In this document: piece after piece, positions 35,001-47,000 of the stretch | Position numbering within the stretch: position 1 is the stretch's first letter | Layout of the letters: each line of letters begins with the position of its first letter | Assembly: GCA_037893225.1 (NCBI GenBank) | Contig: JAZGUH010000112.1 | Location: forward strand, 2,108,001-2,172,000 | Source: Hippasteria phrygiana | Lineage: Eukaryota > Echinodermata > Asteroidea > Valvatida > Goniasteridae | Direction of reading: 5' to 3' | DNA: 64,000 bases | The notes under the pieces: generated by a model | The model's database searches: none | Seen by the model: only the letters and a program-made list of their open reading frames with translations | Told to the model about the DNA's origin: nothing | Translations under genes and position numbers: made by a program

Positions 35001-38000
35001 TCATTAAGTCGTCTTTGGATCTCGTCCCTGGGGTTCAAATCCGGACTGAGGGCAGGCCAAGGCATGTTACTGATGTTGAACTGCTGGAGAAAGTCCCTGG
35101 TTGCTCTTGCAGTGTGGGCACGGGCGTTGTCATGCTGGAGGACATGATTCTGGTGGCGTGCGAAATACGGCACAACGTGAGGTCTCACAACTTGATCGAT
35201 GTACCGGACAGTCGTGACCCCATGACCTCTACCTGGACCGATGTTCTGATAAAGATTCCACAGGTCCAACTTTCTGATGAAAGCCAATACCTCCCCAAAC
35301 CATGTTTGCACCTACCCACCATGGCCGTTTACATACCGGATGCTTTGAAAACCATTCAAGTCGCATTCCATCCCCCTATAGGATTATCAGGCACATTCAT
35401 GATTCAGAATGATGTTAGACTGCATATTTCCCGAAAACGATGCATGTGAAACTCTTGTGGTTGAGTTATGTCAACGATTTAAAATCGTGACGTTTCTTTT
35501 GCTGTTCAGTATATATCCATGTAGTAGAACAGTTGCCATTTGATATATTCCACATTGTTGTCAGTCCTAATGTAAAAAAAGTAAACCAAGAGGGAAATAT
35601 TTGAAGGGAGATAGCAAAACTATTTCCCCCTTCCTCTGTGAGGAATCAGCTCCTGGTGATGTGTAACTGCATTGAAATGTATTCAGGGACTCGCAAGGCT
35701 TTTAATTCTCCATATTCATCTTTATTGATATTCAGCCAACTAAAAGGATCAATATGTAAAGTGTCTGCACTCTAATTGTATTGTTCATGTTTTTTAAAGC
35801 CAACCTAAAGGAAAAAAGGTGAGCAAAGAAATGGAATTTCCTTCGTCTTCTTCTCACCATCATCTCCCACAGGACCCCACTGGAGATAAATTGAAAGACT
35901 TTTGCCGGACATACCAGCTGAATGCCAAACAAATTTCAAATAAATATCCTGGATATAATTGTTTGCCTGTCGGACAGACATTTTGTCCTGAAAAAGACCG
36001 GCATCCCCTGTGGAATATTAACGTGATTGCCATTAAAAGAAAAACAGAAAGAAAATCTGCTTCTTTTGAAAAAAGCAGCTGAATGCTCCAAATGTTTGTT
36101 TTATTTTTGAAATGGTTTTGTTGGGGAATTTATGTAAAATCAGTTATCCATGTTGGAGAGTTCAAAGACGTAAGTTAATCATATAAATTGTTTTGATTTT
36201 TGGAATGGATGAAGAACATTTATATGACCGGGGCCAATAAGCCTTTTGCGCGTTGATTTGCATAGATCCTTGTACCCCGTCTTCGCTCAATCTAAGATGC
36301 ACAGCGTGCGCCGGTCGTTGCCAGACTGATCATTATTATGCACGTCAGTACCGTTGTTGCTAGACCACGTGATTCGGGGCAAGCCGCAACGTGGCGACGC
36401 ACGGCCAGTGGTAGTTTCCCTGTCTGGTATCTGGAACTACCGCTGGGTGAAACAGCGCACGATTATTATTATTATTATTATTATTATTATTTATTCGGCC
36501 AAAATACGCAACAATCATACAGACATACATGAGAGTAATCAAATAAATCAACATATAATAGGATAGGTAACAGGATGTCTAGTTTATAAATGAACAGACT
36601 GAAATTAATAAATGGATTGAATTAAAAAGCAGGAGTAAGTGCCTGGGGATGAGAGAGAAGAGAATGGGTATGGGTGTAGAGAGCAAACATTGAAAGTCCA
36701 AGTAACAACTATTAATAAAGCAGCAATTGAACACAGGCTAATAATTAAAGGCAACATTAATCGTAAAGGCAAGAAAGAAACATGACAAAACAAACAATTC
36801 ATTCTAAGATGGCCAGGATTAATAAAAGCGAACCTAATCACTGTGACTCGAGAGCCTATCAATCCAATCTTAAGATGAAACACTCAATAAATAAAAGCAA
36901 AAAATCTGTAAAAATTAAGAGACTAATAAATATATATATATATATATATAATATAAGAAGAATAAACATTACCTTGATCAAGTCAAACAGACCAATTAAT
37001 ATTCAGATGGACAAGAACTCAGTTTACACATTAAACAGACAACACTGTAAAGAACGAAGATTTTAGTTGGGGGATGGTAAATATAAGTAAAAAATATAGG
37101 ACAAAAATCCCCAAAAGGCAACAATAATGTGTGAGCTACACAAACATGAATATGCATGCAACACTGAGCCAAACCATATAAAACAAACAGATTGAAGGAG
37201 CAAAAACACACCCATTCAAGCAGTCACACAGACAGGGACACTAAAAACTGGTAAACAACCAATGGCACAGTAAATTAGACAGGCAAATAGTGAAAACGGG
37301 TACTAACAAACAATAAAGGAATTGAACAAACAACCAATAAATGACACTATTACAGACAATCAAGTGAGATGAAGCAATCAAGTAAACCTCCAGCAAGCAG
37401 GTTAACAAAAACAACAAATCAGCAAAACAGGTGTAAACACATGCAAAATAAGCATAAGTACATGTACATCTAAATATCAATGAAATGGTTACACAAGTAC
37501 TTGTTGAAACATTTAAATGAATCTAGAATTAGGGCGTTCTTAACATTTGTAGGCAGACTACTCCAAATACGAGGGAATGAATGAATAGATGTGTTCTTAA
37601 GGCTTTGCGTCCTCGCGTACAGATGATTGAAAGTGAGTGTGTCCATGTGGCGGGTATTAACAGAAGTATGTGAGTTGACAGTGTAACAGTCAACAAGTCC
37701 AAATAGACATTTAGTGGTAAATTGGACAGTTATTCTTTGACGTCTAGATTTGAGAGTTTGCCAGTTCAGTTGTGCTAGTCTGTCCTCATACGATACTGCC
37801 CCTCTTTGTTGTTTAAGGAACATTCTTGTAGCTCTTCTTTGGACGCGTTCTAATTTATCTGATGAAGTTGCTGTATATGGGGACCAGGCAGGCAGCCCAT
37901 ACTCAAGAACTGGTATGACGAGTGACCGGTAGAGAGACATCAGTGCATTTGTAGAAGTTCCTCCTGCTACATGCCAGATGAAACCAAGAGTCTTATTTGC

Positions 38001-41000
38001 CTTAGCAACCACACTATTGACATGGTCGTTCCATGTTAGAGTATTGTTTATTGTGACACCAAGGTACTTGTAGGTAGTTGCAACTGTTAAGGGAGATCCA
38101 AGAATGTGATACTGCGGAAGGGCTAGTGGTTTCGTAGATCTAGTCATATGCATAATTTTTGATTTGCTTGTATTAAGTTTCATTCCATTTGACTCAGTCC
38201 ATTGAGTAAGGGCATCTAGGTCTGTTTGCAAGAGGACTTCATCTTCAGGGGAATTGATGGGGTGGTAGATGAGAGTATCATCAGCAAAGAGTAGGGATTT
38301 GGTGTCAAGAGTGTGGGATATGTCACTGATGAATAAATTAAACAGTAGGGGGCCTAGGACACTTCCTTGTGGAACGCCAGATGTTACAGGAGACCAAGAT
38401 GAAAAGGCCCCATGGTACATGACTCGTTGATGCCGTCCAACGAGAAAAGATTTCAACCATGACCAAGTTTGACCCTGTATGTTGAATTTCCGTGCAAGCT
38501 TTTTGAGGAGTGTATGATGGGGCATTACGTCAAAGGCTTTACTAAAGTCCAAGAAGGCGATGTCAATACGAGGTGGGCGTGGCTTGTCCATGATTGAAGC
38601 CCAGTCATGAATGGCATTTGTCAGCTGGGTGACACATGACTTACGCGCTGTAAAGCCATGCTGCTCATCGTTGCCAAGGCAACAGGACGACACGTGATCA
38701 TTAATGCTATCAGCGACGGCCCTTTCTAAAACTTTGCAAACAATGGAGGTTAGGGCAATCGGCCGATAGTTTTTGATGTCAGTTCGTTTGGCGGATTTAA
38801 ACACGGGCGTGACATTTGATAACTTCCAGTCCTTGGGGAGGGTGCCGTGTGCAAGTGACGAGTTCATCAAGCGTAGCAATGGCGGAGCAATGAAAGAAGC
38901 TGTAGATCGAAGAATGGTTGGCGAAATCCCATCGGGCCCTGGTGCCTTATGAGGGGTCAGATTATGTAGAGACTTAGTCAACCATCCAAGTTTGATTTGA
39001 ATCGGAGGTAGTTCGGGAATTGGAAGTGTGCAGGCTGGTGGCGTGGCTGGACAAGTTTCGGCAGGAGAGTGAACTGAGGTGAAGAACTCATTGAATGTTT
39101 GGGCAATGTCAATTGGTTTCTGGAGAAGTTTATCAGCATATTGGAATGCTGGGGGACACTTCGATTTTCGCTGGTCTCTGACGAAACACCAAAAACTGCG
39201 CTTGTTGTCTCTGGTTTCAAATAGACCATTAACATAGTTCCAGTAGGCAGATTTAGTGGAATGTTTGACTTTGTTGCGTATCTGTTTATAGTGGAGCCAC
39301 GCTGAGCTGGAACTGGAGTGCTTGGCTTTAGTAAACAGTTTATGCTTGAGGTGAATTAACTTCTTTAGTTCGGGTGTGATCCATGGAGAAATTTTAGAGC
39401 GTCGCTGTTGCTTTCTAGGTATGCTATCATGGATGGCTGCCTCGAAGATGTCCATAAAACCTTCCCATGATGCATCTGGATCATCATCGTCCATGAAGGC
39501 AGACCATGGTGCAAGGTGCAGAAGGGTTTCTAGGTGTTTCATGTCGGCTTTCCTGAGCTGTAGAAATGAGCGGATGACTGCGGGTTGTGGAGGAGCTTTG
39601 GGGGCACTGAATGTGAAGGAAACTGCATGATGGTCACTTCTGACTGGATTAGCAAAGGACCCCACTGCAGGGAATTTCTCTGGCCTATTTGTAAAGATGA
39701 GATCGATTGTGGATCCAGATGAGGTTAAGCTGTTTGAAGGACGAGTTACATCTTCAACGATCTGTGTAAGTTCAAAGGAGTCAGCAACTTCTTGGAGATT
39801 GGACTTAGCCGTAGACTCAGTCAGCCAATTTATGTTAAAATCTCCAAGCAGAATGAGACCTTCATATTGAGGCAGAATAGCTTGGACTGCATCAAATGCT
39901 GCTTGTAGTTTGTCGAAGAAGGTGATGTCAGAGTTTGGAGGCCTGTAAACAACTCCAACTAACCATTTGGAGTGCTTAACAGTCAGTGACAGCCAAGAGA
40001 GTTCAATGTTCGCAGGTTCAAAGTGCTGAAGGTGTGTTGGTAGTAGTGAATCGTTGATTATGGCCATAATACCACCACCCCGACTGTCTCGATCTCGTCG
40101 AATGGTTGAGTAACCAGGCACTGTGGAGATTGTTTCAGTGTCACTAGCCGACAGCCAAGTTTCAGTCACACAAGCAATGTCAATGGGATGGAGTTCCAAA
40201 AATGATTTGAATTCCTGTTGTTTACTACGTATGCTACGAGCATTGAAAAGTAACCCAGAGATAGAGTTCTTTGAGCGTAAGTTGGGATCTGGTGTTGATT
40301 GAAGTTCAGTTAACTGATCATCATCAGTTGTGTTGCCAAAGACATCCTGGAATGATGTATCACTACATGAAGAAAACGGCAGCATTGTAGATGTGGTACA
40401 TACCGGGCAAAACCAGTCTATTGTGCTTGATATGAGCACTCTGTACTGGTCAATACTCATAGCAGGTATGCATTTCTGATGCCAGTATTTATTGCAGTCC
40501 TCACAGAGAAGAGATCTTTGATTGCATTTAACTGGATGGCTACATTTACCACAGGGATCTTTTACAGGACCAGGATTCAGTTCTATATCTCCAGAGACAG
40601 TCAAAGAGATGTTAAATGTAGCTGTAGAGTTGGGGTAATATGTCACTGGAGCTTTACCAAACTTACTGTGTTTTGAAGTTCTGAGTTTGAGTTGAAGGTT
40701 CAGCCATATTGGATGCACTGTATAAAGCTTGCAGTAGTTCCCGGATGCTTGGTGAGAACAATGACTGGCTTGTGGTTCACCATCACTGGCATGTTGTTCA
40801 CAATGGAGTCGATGACGCATGCAATGAATGGTGCAGTTGGCTTGGAAGACTGGTCGAAGATGGAGAAAAACTGAGTGGAAAACACTCAAGATATCACTTT
40901 CCCCAGTAGAAAATCCTTGATGAATGTGTCCAGGCTTGTCAGCAGACAAAACTCTATCATGTGGTATACAATTTGTAGTACTTTGAGGGTTGAGAAGAGC

Positions 41001-44000
41001 AACATTTATAGCAAAAGCGAGAGCCCAACAAAGAGCTTGTGGACTAGACGCCATGTAAGTACTGGGGTAAGTAGAGATTGTCACCACTCTAAAACACAAC
41101 AACTGCTCGAATTGTTACAGTACATGTTGTATGTTCTTCTCGAAACGCGGCCTATTTTTAGCAATTATAGTTTCTTTAATGGATAACAACTTCGAAGGTT
41201 GGAACGTGAAGAAACTGCAGACATTTCTTCAAGAGAGAGGGGTTTCAATAACGGGTTACCCGAAGAAAGGACTGGTTGAACTGTGCAAGTGCGTGGCCAA
41301 TCTGAAATTGACAACCGACCCAAATCTTTCAAGCCCCAACTTGACAAAAGATTGAAAGACGCTGGCTGCACATTTTCCGACCCATTTAATCTTCCTGGAT
41401 TCACGAAGGATTTCTCGAATATACCAGATTTCAGACTATACGATGTCTTTAATTATTTGATTTGTTTTCGAGCGGATTACGACCGGCGAAAACTTATTCG
41501 TAAATATACAAAAACAATTTCTGCAAGACCAGTCACTTACGTAAAAACCGATAATGAGACCTTGCTCAACAGAATCTTTCTTCATCCAACCTTTCCCACA
41601 AATACAAAAGGAATGGAAAGAGAGATTTTGTTGATGCCTTTACAAATCCTCCCCCCCCCCCCTCCCCCAGATAAGTTCGGACTCGCTGCGGCTACTTGTT
41701 GGAATGATCCATCAAAGAATCCACTGATTATTCTTCTAACGTAGCCAGCACATACCAGGACTGTCATCTTGCAGAAATAGTGGCTAAAACTGACTCCCTC
41801 GAAGCGTATTCCACTTTTTAAAAAAGAAAGAAATTACGCTTTGGGTGGGTCAGTCACACACCCACACGGCTGGCATACCCACCAACCTATTCGTAAATAT
41901 ATACAAAAACAATTTCCAACCTTTCCCACAAATAAAAAAAGAATGGAAAGAGAGATTTTGTTGATGTCTTTAACAACCCCCACCCTCCCTACCCCCTAAA
42001 CGAACTTTGACTCACTGCGGCTATTTCCTGAGATGATCAACAAAATAAGATAATCTGATCATTCCTTGAATTTTGCCTGCACACACCGGTTCTTTCTTGC
42101 TATTTTCAAAATTTAAAAAGCACTTCATCTTGTAAAGAACAAGAAGTTCAACCAAAATTAACAATCGGTTTAATAACCAAGGCGGCCCTGAAACAAAAAG
42201 TTCCATCACATTGACTCAACATCGTAACACATAGTCTGCATGTATGATTACGCCCCCTCCCAATAAAAACAAAAACAAAATTGTTCATCTCCACCGCGCT
42301 AGATGTCGAAGCTGGTATTGGGTCGGTGTAGTCATCTGTTGGCCCATTGCCACCGACAAAATGTTTGGAGCAAATGTAAGTATTGTAAGTTACATTCTCC
42401 GCCGAAAAGTCTTTTCTGGAGCAGTTTTTTATCCAACGGAGACACTTCTTACGGTTCGACTTCGGCTTCGGAAAGGGTAGCCACAAACGCCATTCATGTG
42501 GAGACGGTCCGAAAAGCGTGAGTCGCTGTTGCATATGTTCCGTAAGAAAAGTGCTTCTTCGCAGGCATTCTCAAGCACTATAAAATCCCACAAACTTCGT
42601 ATTTTATGTTAATGTCTAGATTCTAACAATAACCAGTACTAGAGTCTGACAAAATCTGCGTGGAAATTTATCGTTTTAAAGTGACAAGAAACGTATGAAT
42701 CGCGTACATGTACTTCGATCACGGCAAGTGGACATATGCGATATGCATTGACATTGTGTCTGCACGCGCGTATGCGAGAAAGCTTGCCCCGAATCACGTG
42801 TCGTGGCAACAATCACTACGCAGCGGGGTCAAAGTACGGGTCACTCGCAAAAGGCTTATTTCATAGAGCTGTTTAAGCAAAAAACTTGCTTTAGCACAAA
42901 AACCTTGCTTATCAAGTTACCAGCTAAAACTTCATGTGACTGTCAAGCTATTAGCAAACAACAGCTGAATACCGGTCACAAGCAATATACATCACATGAA
43001 GTTTGGGCTGGTAAGCTAGTTTAAGCAATATTGTTTGTTGCTTAGGCAAGTTTTGTGCTTAAGCAGCTCTATGAAATTGGCCCCAGGTTACCAGCCAAAA
43101 CTCTGTGTGATGTATATTGTTTGTAACCACTATTTAACTGTTGTTTGCTTAGCATAACAATCACATGGTGTTTTGGTCGGTAACCTGTTTTTTTACTGAG
43201 CAAGGTTTTTTTGTGCTTATTGCTTAAGTAAATTGTTGTGCTTGAGCAGCTTTATGAAATTGGCCCCTGCAACCTTTGGTACACTGTAGAGCTACAATGT
43301 ACGTGTACCTTGCCCTATGCTGGCAGTCTTCTAAATTTCTCAATATCTTTGTTCAGGGGGTGTTAGAAGTTGTACACCCATTACTGCCGTAGCAAGGGAT
43401 GGGTCCTCAAATTAACCAGTTCACGCCAGGATTATTTTTCACGAGCCCGAGTGGGTAGCACACCCTGGCCTGGCCTCGCTCACTGCAAGCCAGTCGCTGA
43501 CAGATTTTTTCGCTGGACCCTTGCCTCACTGAGTGCGTGTATACACGTCATCCGACGCGAACTAGTTAACCCAACAGTCCTGAATCCTCCAATTTTAATA
43601 TGATTTTCCACCCACCCTAGGGAGTTAGGGTTAAATGAAACTTGGAAGCGGCAGTGTGGGGATCACTTAATGAAGATGACTTTTTCTGACATAATGTCAT
43701 GTTTTTTTGTTTCTCATATTTTGTACAGATTAACCGAGTCAGGATTATCCATGACCGATTGGCATCTGATCAAGGGAATGAAACCTCCAAGAACTCAAGG
43801 GGAATGGGAGGTTGAGTTTGGCAGATACAAACAGTTTCCTGAGTACAAGTAGTATGCTCGCGCTTTTAACATTGATACCTTTATTACCCCAACAGTAGCA
43901 ATTTTCCCTTCCTAATATGGGTGTTGTTAACCAGAATTGCTCTAAAAAAGCAAATTAAAGTTTAAGGGTGCAAGAATGTCTGTTTTCACACCTGTAGGCT

Positions 44001-47000
44001 GTTTCATTGATACATGTAGCCCTTTTTTAACTGAATGGCTCTTCAGAGGTGAAAATGTCAGGGGGAATGTCATATTGTCCAGATGCGGTATTGATTGAGG
44101 TACCGCTGTTTTTTCTTTGCAGCACCACAATGATCCAATCCTTACCTCAAACCTAGCTGATGAATGGGAACACAGACGGCTTGAATAACTGAATAATCAC
44201 TAGGTTAAAACTGGAGCTTGGAGCTCAATGAAGTAGGGCTGTCCCGAATATTTGATATTCGATCGTCAATCGAATATTCGAATACCATTTTGCCAGTTCG
44301 AATATTCGAAAAGATATATATGCACGTACAGATACGACTCTGATGCTATTTTAATAGAAAAGTTACGGCGCTTAGCAGTGTCAAATGCCACATTTTTGTC
44401 AATCGTAACTTTTTGTGGACGGAGGTTTATTGTTCCCCGTAAAACCCTTGATACAACAGGGGCATGCAAAAAAATGACATTTGAATGGTCCATAATATCA
44501 ATCGCCATACGTAAAACACCGGCGTGCTTTTACGTGAAATTTGTTTACCGGTGCGGCATGCACAGAAAAACTTGATCGGCGAGTATCGAATATTCGATTA
44601 TTCGGTCAAACCCAGTTTCGAATATTCGAATACTAAATTATTTGAAAAGGAACAGCCCTACAATGAAGCCCAGTCAGCTTGTCAAAAATTATAGTTGGCA
44701 GTGGTCAGATCACGCACAAAGAACCCGATTAGTGGAGGTCTTGCAGCAATGAATGTTTATTAGGAACTCTGGCCAGGCGTAGAACACTAATTCCCCATTG
44801 ACTTGAACTGGATTCTTTGTGAAGTATACTCACAGGCAGGACTTCTCGTGAATATTGCGGCGATGAAACTACCTGTGTGCACTGAACCGTGTGGAATGAG
44901 CTCATTATACAAATGTACATGTGTACATGATCAGCCAGCTAGGCGTGAATACTGGTACTGAAAAAAAAACTGGGTGTTACCACAATTGACACCGCTTGCA
45001 AACAATATGAAATTATCTCCCTATTGTACCTGGGTCCGACACGTGTTGACCGTTTTTCACACTACAACATTATCAACATGGCACTGACCCGTGTAGAGCG
45101 CTCATCAACCCGGGTTGAAACTAACCCTGCTCGGGAGGTGGGTTGAGAGCTCTCGAGCGTAGAGAAGTTCGACTCGTGTTGAAAACACCTCTGGGTTGAG
45201 TTCGACCCGTGTAACCGCGTTGAGTAGTGTGAAAAGGTAGCGTAATTGACCCGTGTTGAAATAAAAAGTCTACACGGGTTAGACCTGTGTAGATTTCAAC
45301 ACGGGTCAAACGTACATGTACATAGTGTGAAAATGCCTTATTGCTCTTCCATTTGGGTACCTCAGCACTCGTACATTACATGTACCTTGACTATGTACAT
45401 GTGTAAAGCGGTCAGCACTCTTGGACAACCCCTACCCCACCCTTAACCCATTTTTCTCTCATCCATACCTCACCCTAAGTTTAGTTTAGGATTCAGTCTG
45501 TCCATTCCTAGCAAAGATTAAAAACTGCCTAAACCTCCACTCCCAGCCAAATTATGTGAATTGACCTCCCATGCTGAAATCCGTGCCTGCATGCATGTTA
45601 CCATTTTACCTACTATTTTTTGAATGAGATTTTGAGATTTTTGTTACTAATGTAAAAGGTAAAAGTTACAAATAGTGAGCATGTACATTTTATACAAGCA
45701 CAAACTGCCTGTTAAAAATCATTTCTGCTTGCCCATTTGGCAGTGGAGACACTTCCACCAACCCTACCCCTACCTCCCCTTGATGCCTCATCATGTCTCT
45801 CATAGACCTTATGCATAGCAGCCGTCTTAGAGGGTAATACAAATGTATCTTTGTTACCCCTGGACCAGCATGGGTTACATCGTTACAAAATCTGAATGGC
45901 AAAACCTATCAAGTGGCCGCTATACCTAAGGTCCATTGTGAGTTCATTTCTTATTGCAGTGTGCACCGTGACATCACCTTGGATGAGTTCAAGTGGATCT
46001 GGCGCATGGAGTACGGCCATCGCATGTGGGGGCGCTCTATTGGCTTGGCGTTCCTCCTTCCTGCTGCTTACTTCTGGAAGAAGGGTTGGTTTACGAAGGC
46101 CATGAAGCCAAGGGTGCTCATCTATGGATCCTTGCTCATATTCCAGGTATTTAGACACAATATAAGCAGGGGTGAGATTTTACAGCATTATTCCTGATTT
46201 CAGGATTTTTCTGTCGGGATTTTAACTGATTCCAGAATTTTAAAAGAATCTCTTTTGAAATCTGGAATTCCTGAGGTGTTACCCTAAAGGTGTTTTCTAC
46301 ATGTAAAAGTGGATATAGACAAATATAATTTTTTTTTAAGGGATGCCTTTAGGCAAATACAAACTATAGACCCTACGTTGCTCTGGGGTCCTCGGCGACC
46401 CCCAAACACTGCAGATTTCGTGGATTTTTTATTTTCAGCCAATCTCATCCCTGTCAAAGACTGGAAATTGCTGCTGTTGTTGTGATTAGCTATCCACTCA
46501 TGCACCAACTTTTGAAGATGTTGCCTTGCCATGTGGCAACAATAAAGTATGAGCATGCAGGTGAACCAACCCTGTGCATCATCAGGGTCAAACCTTGTGT
46601 ATAATTGCCATACGATGAATTGGTTGCATTCCACTCACATTGCACAGCCTTTGCCAAACTTTTGTGCACACCCAGTTCACAAAATTGGCAAACATTGGCA
46701 ATGTTTGAGCGAGTCGAAATGCACCCCATGGCCAGTTGGCAATCGTGCAGGATGCCCAGCACATGACCTGTATCTTCAGTCCCCACAAAACAGGTGGCAG
46801 GTAGCAAAATTCAAAAATCCTGCAATTCTATGCAATAACCTTGAATGTGTTGTATTGTGTGTTCCCGTAGCTCATTCCTGAGTTCCCACAATAACCTTTT
46901 GAAGTTGTTACAGTCCTGACCCCTTGTTTTGACAAAAAAACAATTCCAGATTTCAAGATGGAATTCAAAATGTTTTCCATTTTTATCAATTTTGGTTTCA

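Larger units (their letters stand above)
36462..41130 (-). mobile_element. CR1/L2-like LINE, apparently full coding length
   Basis: Minus strand. The 3' end is the trinucleotide tail (ATT)n on the plus strand at 36,462-36,491, then about 980 bases of 3' UTR, then one long ORF at 41,102-37,470. The 5' boundary is not marked by a clear duplication and is placed near 41,130. An uninterrupted ORF suggests recent insertion. Confidence 0.8.
36239..42857. mobile_element. ISL2EU-like DNA transposon interrupted by a LINE (right arm only)
   Basis: The empty site in the left arm (about 4,925-4,935, reading GGCCAATTTCATAG) defines the insertion exactly. Ends AAGCCTTTTGCG and CGCAAAAGGCTT are inverted repeats, with AT duplicated at 36,237-36,238 and 42,858-42,859. 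A second shared block, CACGTGATTCGGGGCAAGC, lies about 130 and 60 bases in from the two ends. Inside are a THAP-domain ORF and a SAP-domain ORF pointing toward each other. THAP transposase plus YqaJ-type accessory protein and a 2-bp AT duplication fit the ISL2EU group as I know it. Without the LINE the element is about 2 kb, so it is internally deleted. Confidence 0.75.
33811..43728. other. COX15 intron 2, contains nested transposons
   Basis: 9.9 kb. Contains the CCCCTTG MITE, the Tc1-like element, the 6.6-kb ISL2EU-like insertion with the LINE inside it, the split GGGGCCAATTTCATA repeat and two adjoining TTAA MITEs. The LINE ORF is antisense to COX15. Confidence 0.75.

Noticed and set aside
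34826..35449. 207-codon plus-strand ORF
   Set aside because: Antisense to the Tc1-like transposase fragment on the minus strand. No family resemblance.
36282..36600. ORFs over the (ATT)n tail
   Set aside because: Runs of Ile, Tyr or Asn are encoded by the microsatellite itself.
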